Shown here piece by piece: positions 1 through 8,916 of a DNA stretch of 12,995 nt. The position numbers were made by a program, and so were the translations under genes. Within the stretch, counting starts at the first letter, position 1. Each line of letters starts with the position of its first letter. The stretch covers positions 1-12,995 of the forward strand of contig CAMLIU010000012.1 in the NCBI GenBank assembly GCA_946479995.1, in the 5' to 3' direction. Origin of the DNA: an uncultured Gemmatimonadota bacterium (GTDB taxonomy: Bacteria; Gemmatimonadota; Gemmatimonadetes; Gemmatimonadales; Gemmatimonadaceae). The notes beneath the pieces were generated by a model that searched no databases, was not told the DNA's origin, and was given only the letters and a program-made list of their open reading frames with translations.

Positions 1-2429
1 AGATCCGCGGCAACAACACCATCCTCGGCTCGTTCGATCCGCTCTACGTGATCGACGGCGTCATCTATTCCAACGCGACGATCGCCAGCGGTCGCGGAGA
101 CGTCTCGGATGCGGCGTTCGCCACGGCCGAGGACGACGCCGTGAACCGGGTGGCCGACATCAATCCTGCCGACATCGAGAGCATCGAGATCCTGAAAGGT
201 GCGGCGGCGTCGTCCATCTACGGCTCCAAGGCGGCGAATGGCGTGGTGATCATCACCACCAAGCGCGGACGCGCCGGCGAGACGGACGTGCACCTCACGC
301 AACGGATCGGTCAGTTCCGCCCCAGCCGGACGCTCGAGAGCCGGCACTGGACGGAGGCCGAGGCGGTGGCGAAGTACGGTGCGGGCGTGGCCCACTGGTT
401 CGACAACAACCCGAACCCGTACTTCAACCACTTCGATCAGATCTTCACCCCGGGCAACTTGTCGTTCGAGACGCTCGGTGACGTCTCCGGCGGGACGGAC
501 AAGACCCGGTACTACCTCGGCGTCACCAACAAGCACGACGGCGGCATCGAGCGGAACACCGGCTTCGATCGCCAGGGCCTGCGCCTCAACCTCGACCAGA
601 ACCTGAGCGAGAAGGTGACGGCGCACGTGAACAGCGTGTTCAACCGGTCCACCAACGATCGCGGCTGGAACAACAACTGTAACAACTTCGCCTGTCACGG
701 CTACGCGTTCGCCTACACGCCGAGCTTCGTGGACTACAGCGCGAAGGACGCGAACGGGTTCTACCTGACGCCTGACTGGGGCATCAAGGCGAACCCGATG
801 CAGACCACCGACCTCGCGAAGAACCACGAGGAGACCGACCGCTTCACCGGTGGCCTCACCCTCGACTGGAACGCGATGACCCGCGAGCGCCAGTCGCTGC
901 GCTTCGTCGTCGGTGGCGGACTGGATGTCTTCCAGCAGGCGAACGACATCTGGTCCCCGAACGAGCTGTTCACCGAGCGCACACAGACGCTACCCGGAGC
1001 GGCGGTCGAGAACCAGGGCAACAGCCGGTACTACAACTGGAACGCCAACGCCATTCACAACTATTCGGGGCGCGGCTTCTCGCTTGGCACCTCGGGTGGA
1101 CTCCAGTACGAGGATCGCCAGCTCCACACGAGCCGGATCGAGACGACGAACCTGGTGCCCGGCCAGCGGAACGTCGGCATGGGATCGAACACCACCGGGA
1201 CCGAGGAGCTCACCCAGGAGCGCACTGTCGCCCTGTACGGCCAGGAAGAGATTCGTTTACTGAACGAGATGCTGCTCGTGCAGGCCGGACTCCGCGCCGA
1301 GCGCAGCAGCGTGAACGGTGATGTGGAGAAGTACAACATCTTCCCGAAGGTCTCGGCGTCCTATCGCCTCCTCGGACTGCTCGGCGAGGGGAGTGAGATC
1401 AAGCCGCGCATCGCCTACGGCGAGACGGGCAACCTGCCGACGTTCGGCCAGAAGTTCACCGTGCTCGAGACGCCGCAGCTCGGTGGCACGACAGGCTTGA
1501 CCGTCGCTGGCGCGGCCGGCTACTCCGGCGTGGAGCCGGAACGCGTGAAGGAGATCGAAGTCGGTCTCGACGGCATCGCGATGAACAGCCGCGTCACCTG
1601 GGAGCTGACCGGATTCCGCCGCAACACCACCAACCTGCTGCTCCAGCGCGTGCCGGCGCCGTCCACCGGCTTCAGCAGCCAGGTCTTCAACGGCGGGAAG
1701 ATCCAGAACCAGGGCATCGAGGCGTCGCTCGGTGTCACGCCGGTCCAGCGCCGGAACCTCAACTGGGTGTGGCGCACGACCTACACGCGGTACACGAGCG
1801 AGGTGCAGGACCTTGCGGGCCTGCCGCCCTTCCGTCCGCCTCTCTCCGGCTTCGGTGGACTGGGCGTCACCTTCATCGAGGTGGGCAAGCCGCTCACGCA
1901 GATCCTCGGCCACGCATTCGACGCGAACGGCGACCCGACCGGCAACCAGCAGATCGGCAACACGGCGCCCGACTATCGCATCGGCATGGTGCACGACGTC
2001 AACTACAAGAACTTCGCGCTGAACATGGTGCTCGACTACCAGCACGGTGGCGACATCATCAACCTGACGCAGTTCCTGTACGACGACTCCGGCCTGTCCG
2101 CCGACTACGGTTCGGCGGCGTGGACGTACCGCATGAAGGGCTACAACAACGGCGTGATGACGCCCTACATCGAGGACGCCTCCTTCCTCAAGCTGCGCGA
2201 GCTCAGCCTGTCCATGCAGGTTCCTGATCGCTTCATCCGCGGCGGGCACCTCGGCGCGAAGAGCCTGCGGCTGAGCCTTGCTGGCCGCAACCTCCTCACC
2301 TGGCAGCGCTACTCCGGCCTCGATCCCGAGGTGGGCAACCTCGGCAATGCGGCCATCCGCAACAACCTCGACGTGGCGGCCTATCCGCCGAGCCGCAGCA
2401 TCTTCTTCGAAATCTCGGCGGGCTTCTAA
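1..2429 (+). CDS. SusC/RagA-family TonB-dependent receptor, 5'-truncated by the window edge
   Basis: This is an outer-membrane beta-barrel that imports a ligand delivered by its SusD partner, powered by TonB. The frame is open from base 3, and the GTG at 48 lies inside the conserved plug sequence PLYVIDGV, so the true start is upstream. About 808 residues are visible against roughly 1000 for the family, so the signal peptide, the carboxypeptidase-like N-terminal domain and the first part of the plug are missing. The SusC/RagA signature follows: INPADIESIEILKG, then SSIYGSKAANGVVIITTK near bases 200-265. The rest is barrel, ending in GRNLLTWQRYSGLDPEV and a C-terminal phenylalanine (ISAGF), the usual outer-membrane beta-signal. 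The susD-like gene starts 2 bases after the stop, so the two are probably translationally coupled. The substrate cannot be read from the sequence. Family assignment is secure. Confidence 0.95.
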   Translation, partial: IRGNNTILGSFDPLYVIDGVIYSNATIASGRGDVSDAAFATAEDDAVNRVADINPADIESIEILKGAAASSIYGSKAANGVVIITTKRGRAGETDVHLTQRIGQFRPSRTLESRHWTEAEAVAKYGAGVAHWFDNNPNPYFNHFDQIFTPGNLSFETLGDVSGGTDKTRYYLGVTNKHDGGIERNTGFDRQGLRLNLDQNLSEKVTAHVNSVFNRSTNDRGWNNNCNNFACHGYAFAYTPSFVDYSAKDANGFYLTPDWGIKANPMQTTDLAKNHEETDRFTGGLTLDWNAMTRERQSLRFVVGGGLDVFQQANDIWSPNELFTERTQTLPGAAVENQGNSRYYNWNANAIHNYSGRGFSLGTSGGLQYEDRQLHTSRIETTNLVPGQRNVGMGSNTTGTEELTQERTVALYGQEEIRLLNEMLLVQAGLRAERSSVNGDVEKYNIFPKVSASYRLLGLLGEGSEIKPRIAYGETGNLPTFGQKFTVLETPQLGGTTGLTVAGAAGYSGVEPERVKEIEVGLDGIAMNSRVTWELTGFRRNTTNLLLQRVPAPSTGFSSQVFNGGKIQNQGIEASLGVTPVQRRNLNWVWRTTYTRYTSEVQDLAGLPPFRPPLSGFGGLGVTFIEVGKPLTQILGHAFDANGDPTGNQQIGNTAPDYRIGMVHDVNYKNFALNMVLDYQHGGDIINLTQFLYDDSGLSADYGSAAWTYRMKGYNNGVMTPYIEDASFLKLRELSLSMQVPDRFIRGGHLGAKSLRLSLAGRNLLTWQRYSGLDPEVGNLGNAAIRNNLDVAAYPPSRSIFFEISAGF

Positions 2430-2431
2430 CC

Positions 2432-3886
2432 ATGACGATGAATCGAAAGCATCCGATGGCGCGCGCTGGTCGCCGCCGCATCTCGATGGGCGCCGCGCTC
2501 GGCGCGCTGGTCCTCGTCGCGTCGTGCAACAACTTCGACGTGCAGAACCTGAACTCGCCCACGGCGGAAACCCTCACGAACGGCGCGACGCGGGACGTCC
2601 TGGCGCGCACGGCGGTCGGCGTGCAGATCCAGGCGCTGAACGACCGCGCCGGCATCATCCAGCAGTGGGGGATCTACGGCCGCGAAGGCTGGAACCTGCT
2701 CGGCAACGACCCCCGTGAAACGGGTGAGGAGATCAGCGGTCCGCAGGACGCGGGCGGCCGTGCCGGTGGGATCTGGACCAATCAGTACGCGGCGATCCGG
2801 ACGATCAATACCTACCAGGCGACGGTCCAGAACGCAGCGGGGCTCACCGACGCGGAGAAGCGTGCGGCGCTCGGCTTCTCGAAGACGCTGGAGGCGTGGC
2901 ACCTGCACATCGTCGCCCTCCGCAGCGGTCCGGTCGGCATGCCGGTGGACGTGGACCGTCCGATCTCGGACGACCCTGCGCCGCTGGTGACCTTCTCGGA
3001 GGCGATGGCCGCCGCCTCGGCGCTCATGGACGAGGCCTATGCCGACCTGCAGGCTGGCGGAAGCTCCTTCCCCTTCAGCTTCGTGCCGGGCTACGAAGGC
3101 TTCACCACGCCGGCCACCTTCGCCAAGTTCAACCGGGCGCTCGCGGCCAAGCTCCTCGTGCACCGGGCGACCTTCGTGAACTGCACCACCTGCTGGGCGG
3201 AAGCGAAGACGGCCATCGACCAGTCGTTCATCACGACGGCCGACCTGCCTGCGTCGCTGAAGCTGGGCGTCTACTTCGGCTACACGGGTGCCGCGAACGA
3301 GGCGAGCAATCCCGTGACCGAGGCGCTGACGTCGGACCGGTACTGGGTGCACCCGTCCATCATCACCGGGGCGCAGCTGCAGCCGAATGGACAGCCTGAC
3401 AAGCGCCTCCTGGAGAAGACCGCACTTGCACCGGCTCCGCGCACGCTGAACGACCTGACCGGATCGTACAAGCCGGTGATGTACAACGACCCCGCGACGC
3501 TCGCCCCCGACCCGGGCGCCGACATCCCGTGGATCACGAACGAGGAGCTGCTCCTGCTCCGCGCCGAGATTCGCTGGAACACAGGGGACAAGCTTGGCGC
3601 GATCAGCGACATCAACCTCGTGCGCGTGAACGCCGGCGGGCTGGCGCCCACGACGCTCACAGCGGCCAGCCCGGACTCGGCGTTCATCACCGAGCTGCTC
3701 TACAACCGGCTCTACTCGCTCATGTGGACGCAGGGGACGCGGTGGATCGATGCGCGGCGCTACAACCGCCTCAACACGCTGCCCATCGATCGGCCAGGTG
3801 ACGTGATTCACCCGAACATGCTCATCCCCGCCAGCGAGTGCGACGCGCGCGGTCTCACGGATCCCTGTTCGGTCGGCGGCGGCTGA
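2432..3886 (+). CDS. SusD/RagB-family surface lipoprotein (partner of the upstream SusC)
   Basis: This 484-residue protein should be the surface lid and ligand-binding partner of the preceding receptor. A basic N-terminus (RAGRRR) and hydrophobic stretch lead to a lipobox VLVASC with the lipidated Cys at residue 32. The C-terminal third has the SusD/RagB pattern: PWITNEELLLLRAEIRWNTG, then a Gly-Asp-...-Ile-Asn-x-Val-Arg helix (DINLVRVN), a helix with LYNRLYSLMWTQGTRWIDAR, and a closing IPASECDARG segment. The length is normal for the family. The chosen ATG lies 2 bases after the susC stop; a second in-frame ATG at 2438 is possible. No strong Shine-Dalgarno is visible, only a weak GGCGGG inside the end of susC, which fits translational coupling. 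Family is secure, ligand unknown. Confidence 0.93.
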   Translation: MTMNRKHPMARAGRRRISMGAALGALVLVASCNNFDVQNLNSPTAETLTNGATRDVLARTAVGVQIQALNDRAGIIQQWGIYGREGWNLLGNDPRETGEEISGPQDAGGRAGGIWTNQYAAIRTINTYQATVQNAAGLTDAEKRAALGFSKTLEAWHLHIVALRSGPVGMPVDVDRPISDDPAPLVTFSEAMAAASALMDEAYADLQAGGSSFPFSFVPGYEGFTTPATFAKFNRALAAKLLVHRATFVNCTTCWAEAKTAIDQSFITTADLPASLKLGVYFGYTGAANEASNPVTEALTSDRYWVHPSIITGAQLQPNGQPDKRLLEKTALAPAPRTLNDLTGSYKPVMYNDPATLAPDPGADIPWITNEELLLLRAEIRWNTGDKLGAISDINLVRVNAGGLAPTTLTAASPDSAFITELLYNRLYSLMWTQGTRWIDARRYNRLNTLPIDRPGDVIHPNMLIPASECDARGLTDPCSVGGG

Positions 3887-3919
3887 CGTACCACTGACTG
3901 GCAATCCGGGTACTTTCGG

Positions 3920-3954
3920 AACAGCCGGCGTCCGCGATGCGGACGCCGGCTGTT
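3920..3954 (+). terminator. Perfect 16-bp GC-rich hairpin after the first susCD pair
   Basis: Bases 3920-3935 (AACAGCCGGCGTCCGC) are exactly complementary to 3939-3954, with a 3-base GAT loop. The hairpin starts 33 bases after the susD stop. It is well placed to end the first operon's transcript, but no T-run follows the stem (TTCGCGTGCGC). It may therefore be a non-canonical terminator or a 3'-end stabiliser against exonucleases. Confidence 0.65.
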
Positions 3955-4151
3955 CGCGTGCGCGAACCGTCGGCGAGGCTCGACCGGACGAAACGAATCG
4001 CCGGGCGGCATTCGCGGTGACTGGACGCGGCCAGCGCGGGGGACCTCCGGTAGGCAATGGCGGCCATCAGTACCTTAGAAGAGGTCGAACCGCCTGCACT
4101 CGCATTCACGGGCGAAGTGACGCTGAGCGGACAAGCGAGGTCTAGGGTGTC

Positions 4152-4180
4152 TTGACGGAATAGCCAGGACGCCGTATTTC
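4152..4180 (+). promoter_or_regulatory. Candidate sigma70-type promoter for the second susCD pair
   Basis: TTGACG at 4152-4157 matches the -35 consensus at five of six bases. It is followed by a 17-base spacer and TATTTC at 4175-4180, which matches the -10 consensus at only three positions. The implied leader is about 140 bases before the GTG start. The placement in the only long spacer upstream of the operon is reasonable, but the weak -10 makes this tentative. Confidence 0.4.
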
Positions 4181-4318
4181 GTGTCCGCACCCGCGCGCCC
4201 TGATCTTCCGGGTCCCTCCCGGACGCGCGAATCGGACCAATCGACACCCTTCCCGAGAGCCCCGAGTCGACGACCAGGTCCGACTCGTCCCCCGCAGCAG
4301 TACAACTTTCCCTACATC

Positions 4319-4325
4319 GGAGGAG
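4319..4325 (+). promoter_or_regulatory. Ribosome binding site deciding the second susC start
   Basis: GGAGGAG lies just before GTG at 4328, with 4 bases between the GGAGG core and the start codon. It is the only strong Shine-Dalgarno in the leader. The protein beginning here opens with a typical signal peptide, so this site fixes the start at 4328 rather than at the in-frame GTG at 4181. Confidence 0.75.
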
Positions 4326-4327
4326 CA

Positions 4328-7300
4328 GTGAAGATCCGCACTGTCATTCTTGGCGTGCTCGCCGTGCTGGCCGCGAGTGCGGCCCAGGCACAGCAGCGCC
4401 GCATCACAGGTCGCGTTACCGGCGAGGGCGGAGCGTCCGAGCCCCTGGCCGGCGCGTCCATCACCATCGTGGGTACCACCATCGGCGCCTACACCGGGGT
4501 TGATGGCCGCTTCTCCGTGATGGCGCCCAGCGGCCCGGTCACCCTCCGCGCACGCCGCATCGGCTACACCGCGAAGACGGTCGAGGTGCCGGCGGGCCAG
4601 AACGAGGTCGAGATCGCGCTCGTGAAGGACGTCCTCCAGCTCGAGGCACAGGTCATCACCGGTACGGCCACGGCGGTGTCCAGCCAGAATGCCGCGAACG
4701 CCGTCTCGGTGGTCAGCGGGGAGCAGCTCACCCGCGTCGCCGCCCCGACCATCGACAACGCCCTTCAGGGCAAGGTCCCCGGCGCCATCGTGTCGCAGAA
4801 CTCGGGAGCGCCAGGTGGCGGCACGCAGATCCAGCTCCGCGGCGTGTCCACCATCCTTGGCAATTACAGCCCCCTGTACGTCGTGGACGGCGTGATCGTG
4901 AACAACAACTCGATCAACAACGGCCTCAACGTCATCTCCGGTGCCGCGCGCGGCAACTACTCGTCCAGCCAGGACCAGTCGGTCAACCGCATCGCCGACC
5001 TGAACCCGAACGACATCGAGAGCATCCAGATCCTGAAGGGCCCCTCGGCGTCGTCCATCTACGGATCGAAGGGCACCAACGGCGTCATCATCATCACCAC
5101 CAAGCAGGGCCGCGCCGGCCGCACGAACGTCGACTTCACCCAGCGGGTGGGCCGGTCGACGCTGGCCAACAAGCTCGGGACCCGCTGCTTCAAGTCGGCG
5201 CAGGAATACGCCGACTGGGCCGCCGACGTCGCCGGGGCCGACACGCCGGCCGAGATCGCCGACAACATCGCGGCGTACAATGCGGCGCCGGTGAAGTGTC
5301 ACGACTACGAGGACGAGTTCTACTCGAATGACCAGCTCTCCTACGAGACGATCGCTTCGGTGCGGGGCGGCACGCAGGGTGGGACCACCTACTTCGTCTC
5401 CGGCCTCGCCAAGCAGGACAACGGGCTCGCGCCGAGCGACTACTACAAGAAGCAGTCGCTGCGCGTGAACGTCGGCCAGACGATCGGCTCCCGCCTGCAC
5501 CTCAACGCCAACTCCGAGCTGCTGCACACCATCACGCAGCGTGGCGTGAGCGGCAACGACAACAACGGCATCAGCCCGGGCAACATCTTCTCCGCCACGC
5601 CGTCGTTCATGGAGCTGCGCCGCAATGCCGACGGCACCTTCCCGGAGAACCCGTCGCCCCTGCTCGCGGGTTCGAACCCGTTCCAGAACGCGGACATCAT
5701 CAAGACGCCGGAAAGCGTCTTCCGTCTCCTCGGCAGCGCGTCCGGCACCCTGAACGCGTACTCGACCGAGCGCCAGACGGTCGACCTCACCCTCACGGGC
5801 GGTCTCGACAGCTACGCTGACAACGCGAAGATCGTCTCGCCGGCGTACGGCTACACCGAAGCGTCGGCGCAGGGCGCGCTGGCCGGCACGCTGTTCAACA
5901 GCGACGCCAACTTCGTGAACGCCAACCTGAACGGCTCCGTCGTGCACCGGCTCGTGATGCCCGCGTTCACGGCGCAGACGTCGGCCGGCTTCCGCCAGGA
6001 GCGCCGCCAGTACACCATCACCCAGATCACCGGCCGCGGCGTCATCTTCCCGACCGTCACCAGCGTGTCGCAGGCTGCGCAGACCTTCCCGAACCAGAAC
6101 CAGGACCTGGTGAAGGACTTCGCGTACTTCGCGCAGGAAGAATTCTTCGCCCTGCAGGACCGCCTCCTGCTGACCGCCGGCGTCAACGCCGAGCGCTCGA
6201 GCAACAACGGCGACCAGAAGAAGTTCTACACGTATCCCAAGTTCTCGGCGTCGTATCGCGTGCCGATGCTCCCGTCGTTCGTCAACGAGCTGAAGACGCG
6301 CCTTGCCTACGGCATGGCCGGCAACCAGCCGACCGGGGGTCGCAACACCTTCCTCACCACGCTCCTCTACGAGGGCGTGACGGGCGCGCGCTCCTCCACC
6401 GTCAAGGGGGCGGAGAACATCAGGCCGGAGAAGGCGACGGAGCTCGAGGGCGGCCTCGACCTCACCGTCTGGAACTCGCGCGTGCGCTTCAGCGCGACGA
6501 TGTACCGCAAGCAGATCGATGACCTGCTCCTGCAGGCGGCGATCGCTCCCTCCACCGGTTTCACCTCGCAGTACATCAACGGCGGCCAGATCGTGAACCG
6601 CGGCGTGGAGCTCGAGCTCGACGCCACGCCGTACGAGCGTGGCAGCTTCACCTGGGTCTCCAACACCACGTTCTCACAGGAGCGGGGCAAGGTGACGTCG
6701 CTGCCGGAAGGGGTAAACCCGTTCAACCCCGGCGTCGGGTCGTTCGGCACCTCGTACGGCAACGCGTGGATCCAGCCCGGACAGTCCACCACGGTCATCC
6801 AGTCGTACAACGGCTGCAGCATCCCGCTGCCCGCCAGCGGTCGCTGCCCGACGGCCTCGAAGACGATTGCGCTCGTCGGGGACGCGAATCCGGACTACGT
6901 GATGGGCTTCAACAACTCCTTCACGCTGGGTCGGGCGCGGCTCACCGGCCTCGTCGAGTGGCGGAAGGGTGGGGACGTCGTGAACCTCACCAACAACTAC
7001 TTCGATGGCTACAACCTCGCAGCCGACACGCTGACGTCGCAGAAGCGCATTGCGGCCTGGCGCACCGGCCTGCCGGTGTACGTCGAGAATGCCGGCTTCG
7101 TGAAGCTCCGCGAGATCACGCTGGGCTACGACCTGCCGACCTCGCTGACGCAGAACCTCATGCGCGGCGCGCTGCAGAACGCGCGGCTCGAGCTGAGCGG
7201 ACGCAACCTGTACACCTGGACGAACTACTCCGGCTACGACCCCGAAGTCTCGAACTTCAGCAACCAGCCGCTCGGTCGCATGCAGGACGTGACGCCGTAC

Positions 7301-7345
7301 CCGCCGTCGCGCCAGTTCCTCTTCTCGATCATCACCTCCTTCTAG
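4328..7345 (+). CDS. SusC/RagA-family TonB-dependent receptor (complete)
   Basis: This 1005-residue outer-membrane receptor should import a ligand captured by the SusD protein encoded next. Translation from GTG 4328 gives a signal peptide, MKIRTVILGVLAVLAASAAQA, with likely cleavage before QQRR. Residues about 25-105 form a carboxypeptidase-regulatory-like domain (ITGRVT..., PLAGASITIVGT, GVDGRFSV, RRIGYTAKTVEV). The plug spans about 125-260 and carries ALQGKVPGAIV, STILGNYSPLYVVDGV, LNPNDIESIQILKG and SSIYGSKGTNGVIIITTK. The remainder is the barrel, ending in GRNLYTWTNYSGYDPEV and FSIITSF with a terminal Phe. No STN domain is present, so signalling through an anti-sigma factor is not expected. 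Length is normal for the family. Substrate is unknown. Confidence 0.95.
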   Translation: MKIRTVILGVLAVLAASAAQAQQRRITGRVTGEGGASEPLAGASITIVGTTIGAYTGVDGRFSVMAPSGPVTLRARRIGYTAKTVEVPAGQNEVEIALVKDVLQLEAQVITGTATAVSSQNAANAVSVVSGEQLTRVAAPTIDNALQGKVPGAIVSQNSGAPGGGTQIQLRGVSTILGNYSPLYVVDGVIVNNNSINNGLNVISGAARGNYSSSQDQSVNRIADLNPNDIESIQILKGPSASSIYGSKGTNGVIIITTKQGRAGRTNVDFTQRVGRSTLANKLGTRCFKSAQEYADWAADVAGADTPAEIADNIAAYNAAPVKCHDYEDEFYSNDQLSYETIASVRGGTQGGTTYFVSGLAKQDNGLAPSDYYKKQSLRVNVGQTIGSRLHLNANSELLHTITQRGVSGNDNNGISPGNIFSATPSFMELRRNADGTFPENPSPLLAGSNPFQNADIIKTPESVFRLLGSASGTLNAYSTERQTVDLTLTGGLDSYADNAKIVSPAYGYTEASAQGALAGTLFNSDANFVNANLNGSVVHRLVMPAFTAQTSAGFRQERRQYTITQITGRGVIFPTVTSVSQAAQTFPNQNQDLVKDFAYFAQEEFFALQDRLLLTAGVNAERSSNNGDQKKFYTYPKFSASYRVPMLPSFVNELKTRLAYGMAGNQPTGGRNTFLTTLLYEGVTGARSSTVKGAENIRPEKATELEGGLDLTVWNSRVRFSATMYRKQIDDLLLQAAIAPSTGFTSQYINGGQIVNRGVELELDATPYERGSFTWVSNTTFSQERGKVTSLPEGVNPFNPGVGSFGTSYGNAWIQPGQSTTVIQSYNGCSIPLPASGRCPTASKTIALVGDANPDYVMGFNNSFTLGRARLTGLVEWRKGGDVVNLTNNYFDGYNLAADTLTSQKRIAAWRTGLPVYVENAGFVKLREITLGYDLPTSLTQNLMRGALQNARLELSGRNLYTWTNYSGYDPEVSNFSNQPLGRMQDVTPYPPSRQFLFSIITSF

Positions 7346-7363
7346 TCGACGGTGACCCTTCAT

Positions 7364-8788
7364 ATGCGGAAGTACACAACGGCACTCACCGCCGGCCTGC
7401 TCATGGCGGCGGCGTGCAAGGACAACCCGGTGGTCCCGCCCGTGGACGCGCCGACCACCAATGCCGTGAGCGGACAGCTCACGGCAGCCGGGGTCAAGAC
7501 GCTCGCGCTGGGCGTGCTGGCCAACGACCGGAACCTCGTCAGCGAGCTGTCGTACTCCAAGCTCCCCGAGATCTATGCGCGCGACATGTACCGCATCGAT
7601 CCCAACGAGCCGCGCTACGTCACGGAGACACTCGCCGGGACCCCCGACCCGGGTAGCTTCTCGGGAAGCGGCGGGTGGACGAACGGGTACGTCACCATTC
7701 GCGCCGCCAACACGCTGCTCGCGGCACTGCCGAATACCCCCGCCTCGCAGGTGAGCCCGGCACAGCTGCAGGCGACGACGGGCCTCATCCAGACTTTCAA
7801 GGCGCTGGAGTACTACCGCGTGCTCGAGCTCCGCGACACGCTCGGTGTGGCGCTGCAGCCGGACAATGATCCGAACACCGTGGGACCGATCGTCTGCAAG
7901 GCAAAGGCGCTGGACTACATCGCCGCGCTGCTCGATTCGGCAAACACCGCCCTCGTCGCGGCGGGAAGCGCCTCGCTGCCCTTCACGCCCCCCACGGGCT
8001 TCACGAAGTACGGACGTGACTACAGCAAGGCGGCCAACCTCGCCCTGTTCAACCGCGGCCTGAAGGGCAAGGTGGACGTGTACCGCGGGCTGCAGCATCA
8101 GTCCCCGGTAGCCGGCGCGTTCACGCAGGCCATCTCGGAGCTGAACACGGCGCTCGGCACTTCGGTCCCGGGTGGCGTCCCCTCGTCGCAGTTCAAGACC
8201 GGGCTGTACGTGACGTTCGTCGCCGGCGGCACCGAGAACGCGGCGAACCCGCTCTCCGACTCGCGCATCGGCGTGAATCCCAAGGCGCAGGCGGCGCTTC
8301 AGTCGGGTGATACGCGGGCGTCCAAGATCATCCCGCGGTCGACCATCTCGGGCAGCGGCATCTCGACCAGCGTCACGTACGTCGGCGCCGACGCCGGTAA
8401 CGCGGCGAATCTCACCAATCCCATCGCCATCCTCCGCGACGAGGAGCTGGTGCTGCTTCGCGCCCAGGCCTACTTCGAGGCGGGCCAGCCGGTGAATGGC
8501 CTCGCCGACCTGAACTCGGTGCGCACCTTCTACGGGCTGCCCGCGCTGACCCTCGTCGACGTGCCCACGCTCGATGCCCAGCGCGATGCGGTGCTCTACG
8601 AGAAGCGGTACTCGCTCTTCTTCGAGGGCCCGCAGCGCCTCGTCGACCTGCGGGCGTACGGAAAGCTCAAGGCGGGTGTCACGACGCCCGAGGTGTCGAG
8701 CGATCCGTTCAATACCGCCATCCCGATCCCGAAGACGGAGGCCGACGCCCGCGGCGGCCGCGATAAGCTGGCACCATCCTGCTCGTAA
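7364..8788 (+). CDS. SusD/RagB-family surface lipoprotein (partner of the second SusC)
   Basis: This 474-residue surface lipoprotein should act as the ligand-binding lid of the preceding receptor, whose stop is 18 bases upstream. ATG 7364 is preferred over the in-frame GTG at 7352: it is preceded by GGTGA at 7351-7355 with an 8-base spacer, and gives a compact lipoprotein signal, MRKYTTALTAGLLMAAAC, with Cys at residue 18. The C-terminal region shows the SusD/RagB pattern: ILRDEELVLLRAQAYFEAGQ, LADLNSVRTFYGLPAL, AVLYEKRYSLFFEGPQRLVD, then IPIPKTEADARGG. It is clearly diverged from the first SusD in this window, so the two pairs probably bind different ligands. Family is secure. Confidence 0.92.
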   Translation: MRKYTTALTAGLLMAAACKDNPVVPPVDAPTTNAVSGQLTAAGVKTLALGVLANDRNLVSELSYSKLPEIYARDMYRIDPNEPRYVTETLAGTPDPGSFSGSGGWTNGYVTIRAANTLLAALPNTPASQVSPAQLQATTGLIQTFKALEYYRVLELRDTLGVALQPDNDPNTVGPIVCKAKALDYIAALLDSANTALVAAGSASLPFTPPTGFTKYGRDYSKAANLALFNRGLKGKVDVYRGLQHQSPVAGAFTQAISELNTALGTSVPGGVPSSQFKTGLYVTFVAGGTENAANPLSDSRIGVNPKAQAALQSGDTRASKIIPRSTISGSGISTSVTYVGADAGNAANLTNPIAILRDEELVLLRAQAYFEAGQPVNGLADLNSVRTFYGLPALTLVDVPTLDAQRDAVLYEKRYSLFFEGPQRLVDLRAYGKLKAGVTTPEVSSDPFNTAIPIPKTEADARGGRDKLAPSCS

Positions 8789-8803
8789 CGATGTGATGCC
8801 TCG

Positions 8804-8837
8804 CAAGGGCACGGCGGACCCGTCCGCCGTGCCCTTG
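8804..8837 (+). terminator. Perfect 15-bp GC-rich hairpin after the second susCD pair
   Basis: Bases 8804-8818 (CAAGGGCACGGCGGA) pair exactly with 8823-8837 around a 4-base loop. The structure can be extended by a further 5 bp (ATGCC 8796-8800 with GGCAT 8839-8843) across a small internal loop. It starts 15 bases after the susD stop. As with the first hairpin, no T-run follows. It probably ends or attenuates the susCD transcript before the two small lipoprotein genes. Confidence 0.65.
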
Positions 8838-8916
8838 TGGCATTCCGTGGGGGCCTCTGGTGCGCCGGCGCGCCCCGCATCATGTTGGCGCAGTGGGCAA
8901 CGAGGAGTGGAGAGAC

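Larger units (their letters stand above)
3887..4327. other. Non-coding spacer between the two susCD pairs
   Basis: These 441 bases hold no convincing gene. They contain the hairpin at 3920-3954, a candidate promoter at 4152-4180 and the ribosome binding site of the second susC at 4319-4325. The open frame of the second susC extends back to a GTG at 4181, but the encoded sequence there is Pro/Arg-rich with no signal peptide and looks like untranslated leader. A 32-codon open frame at 4057-4155 has no strong ribosome binding site or recognisable product. Confidence 0.6.

Noticed and set aside
48..50. GTG as the start of the first susC gene
   Set aside because: The frame is open upstream to base 3, and the codon lies inside the conserved plug motif PLYVIDGV.
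2426..4057. 543-codon minus-strand open frame opposite the first susD gene
   Set aside because: It is antisense to a clear SusD gene, is Arg/Val/His-rich with no recognisable domain, and is explained by GC-biased codon use leaving few stops on the opposite strand.
4057..4155. 32-codon open frame in the leader of the second susC
   Set aside because: It has only a weak ribosome binding site, no recognisable product, and overlaps the candidate -35 element. It could be a chance frame.
4142..5947. 601-codon minus-strand open frame opposite the second susC gene
   Set aside because: It has low-complexity Arg/Val/Asp/Gly composition typical of an antisense shadow, with no domain or signal, and overlaps a securely identified receptor gene.
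8860..8916. N-terminal extension of the first small lipoprotein
   Set aside because: It would place 19 polar residues before a good lipoprotein signal, and both ribosome binding motifs lie immediately upstream of ATG 8917.
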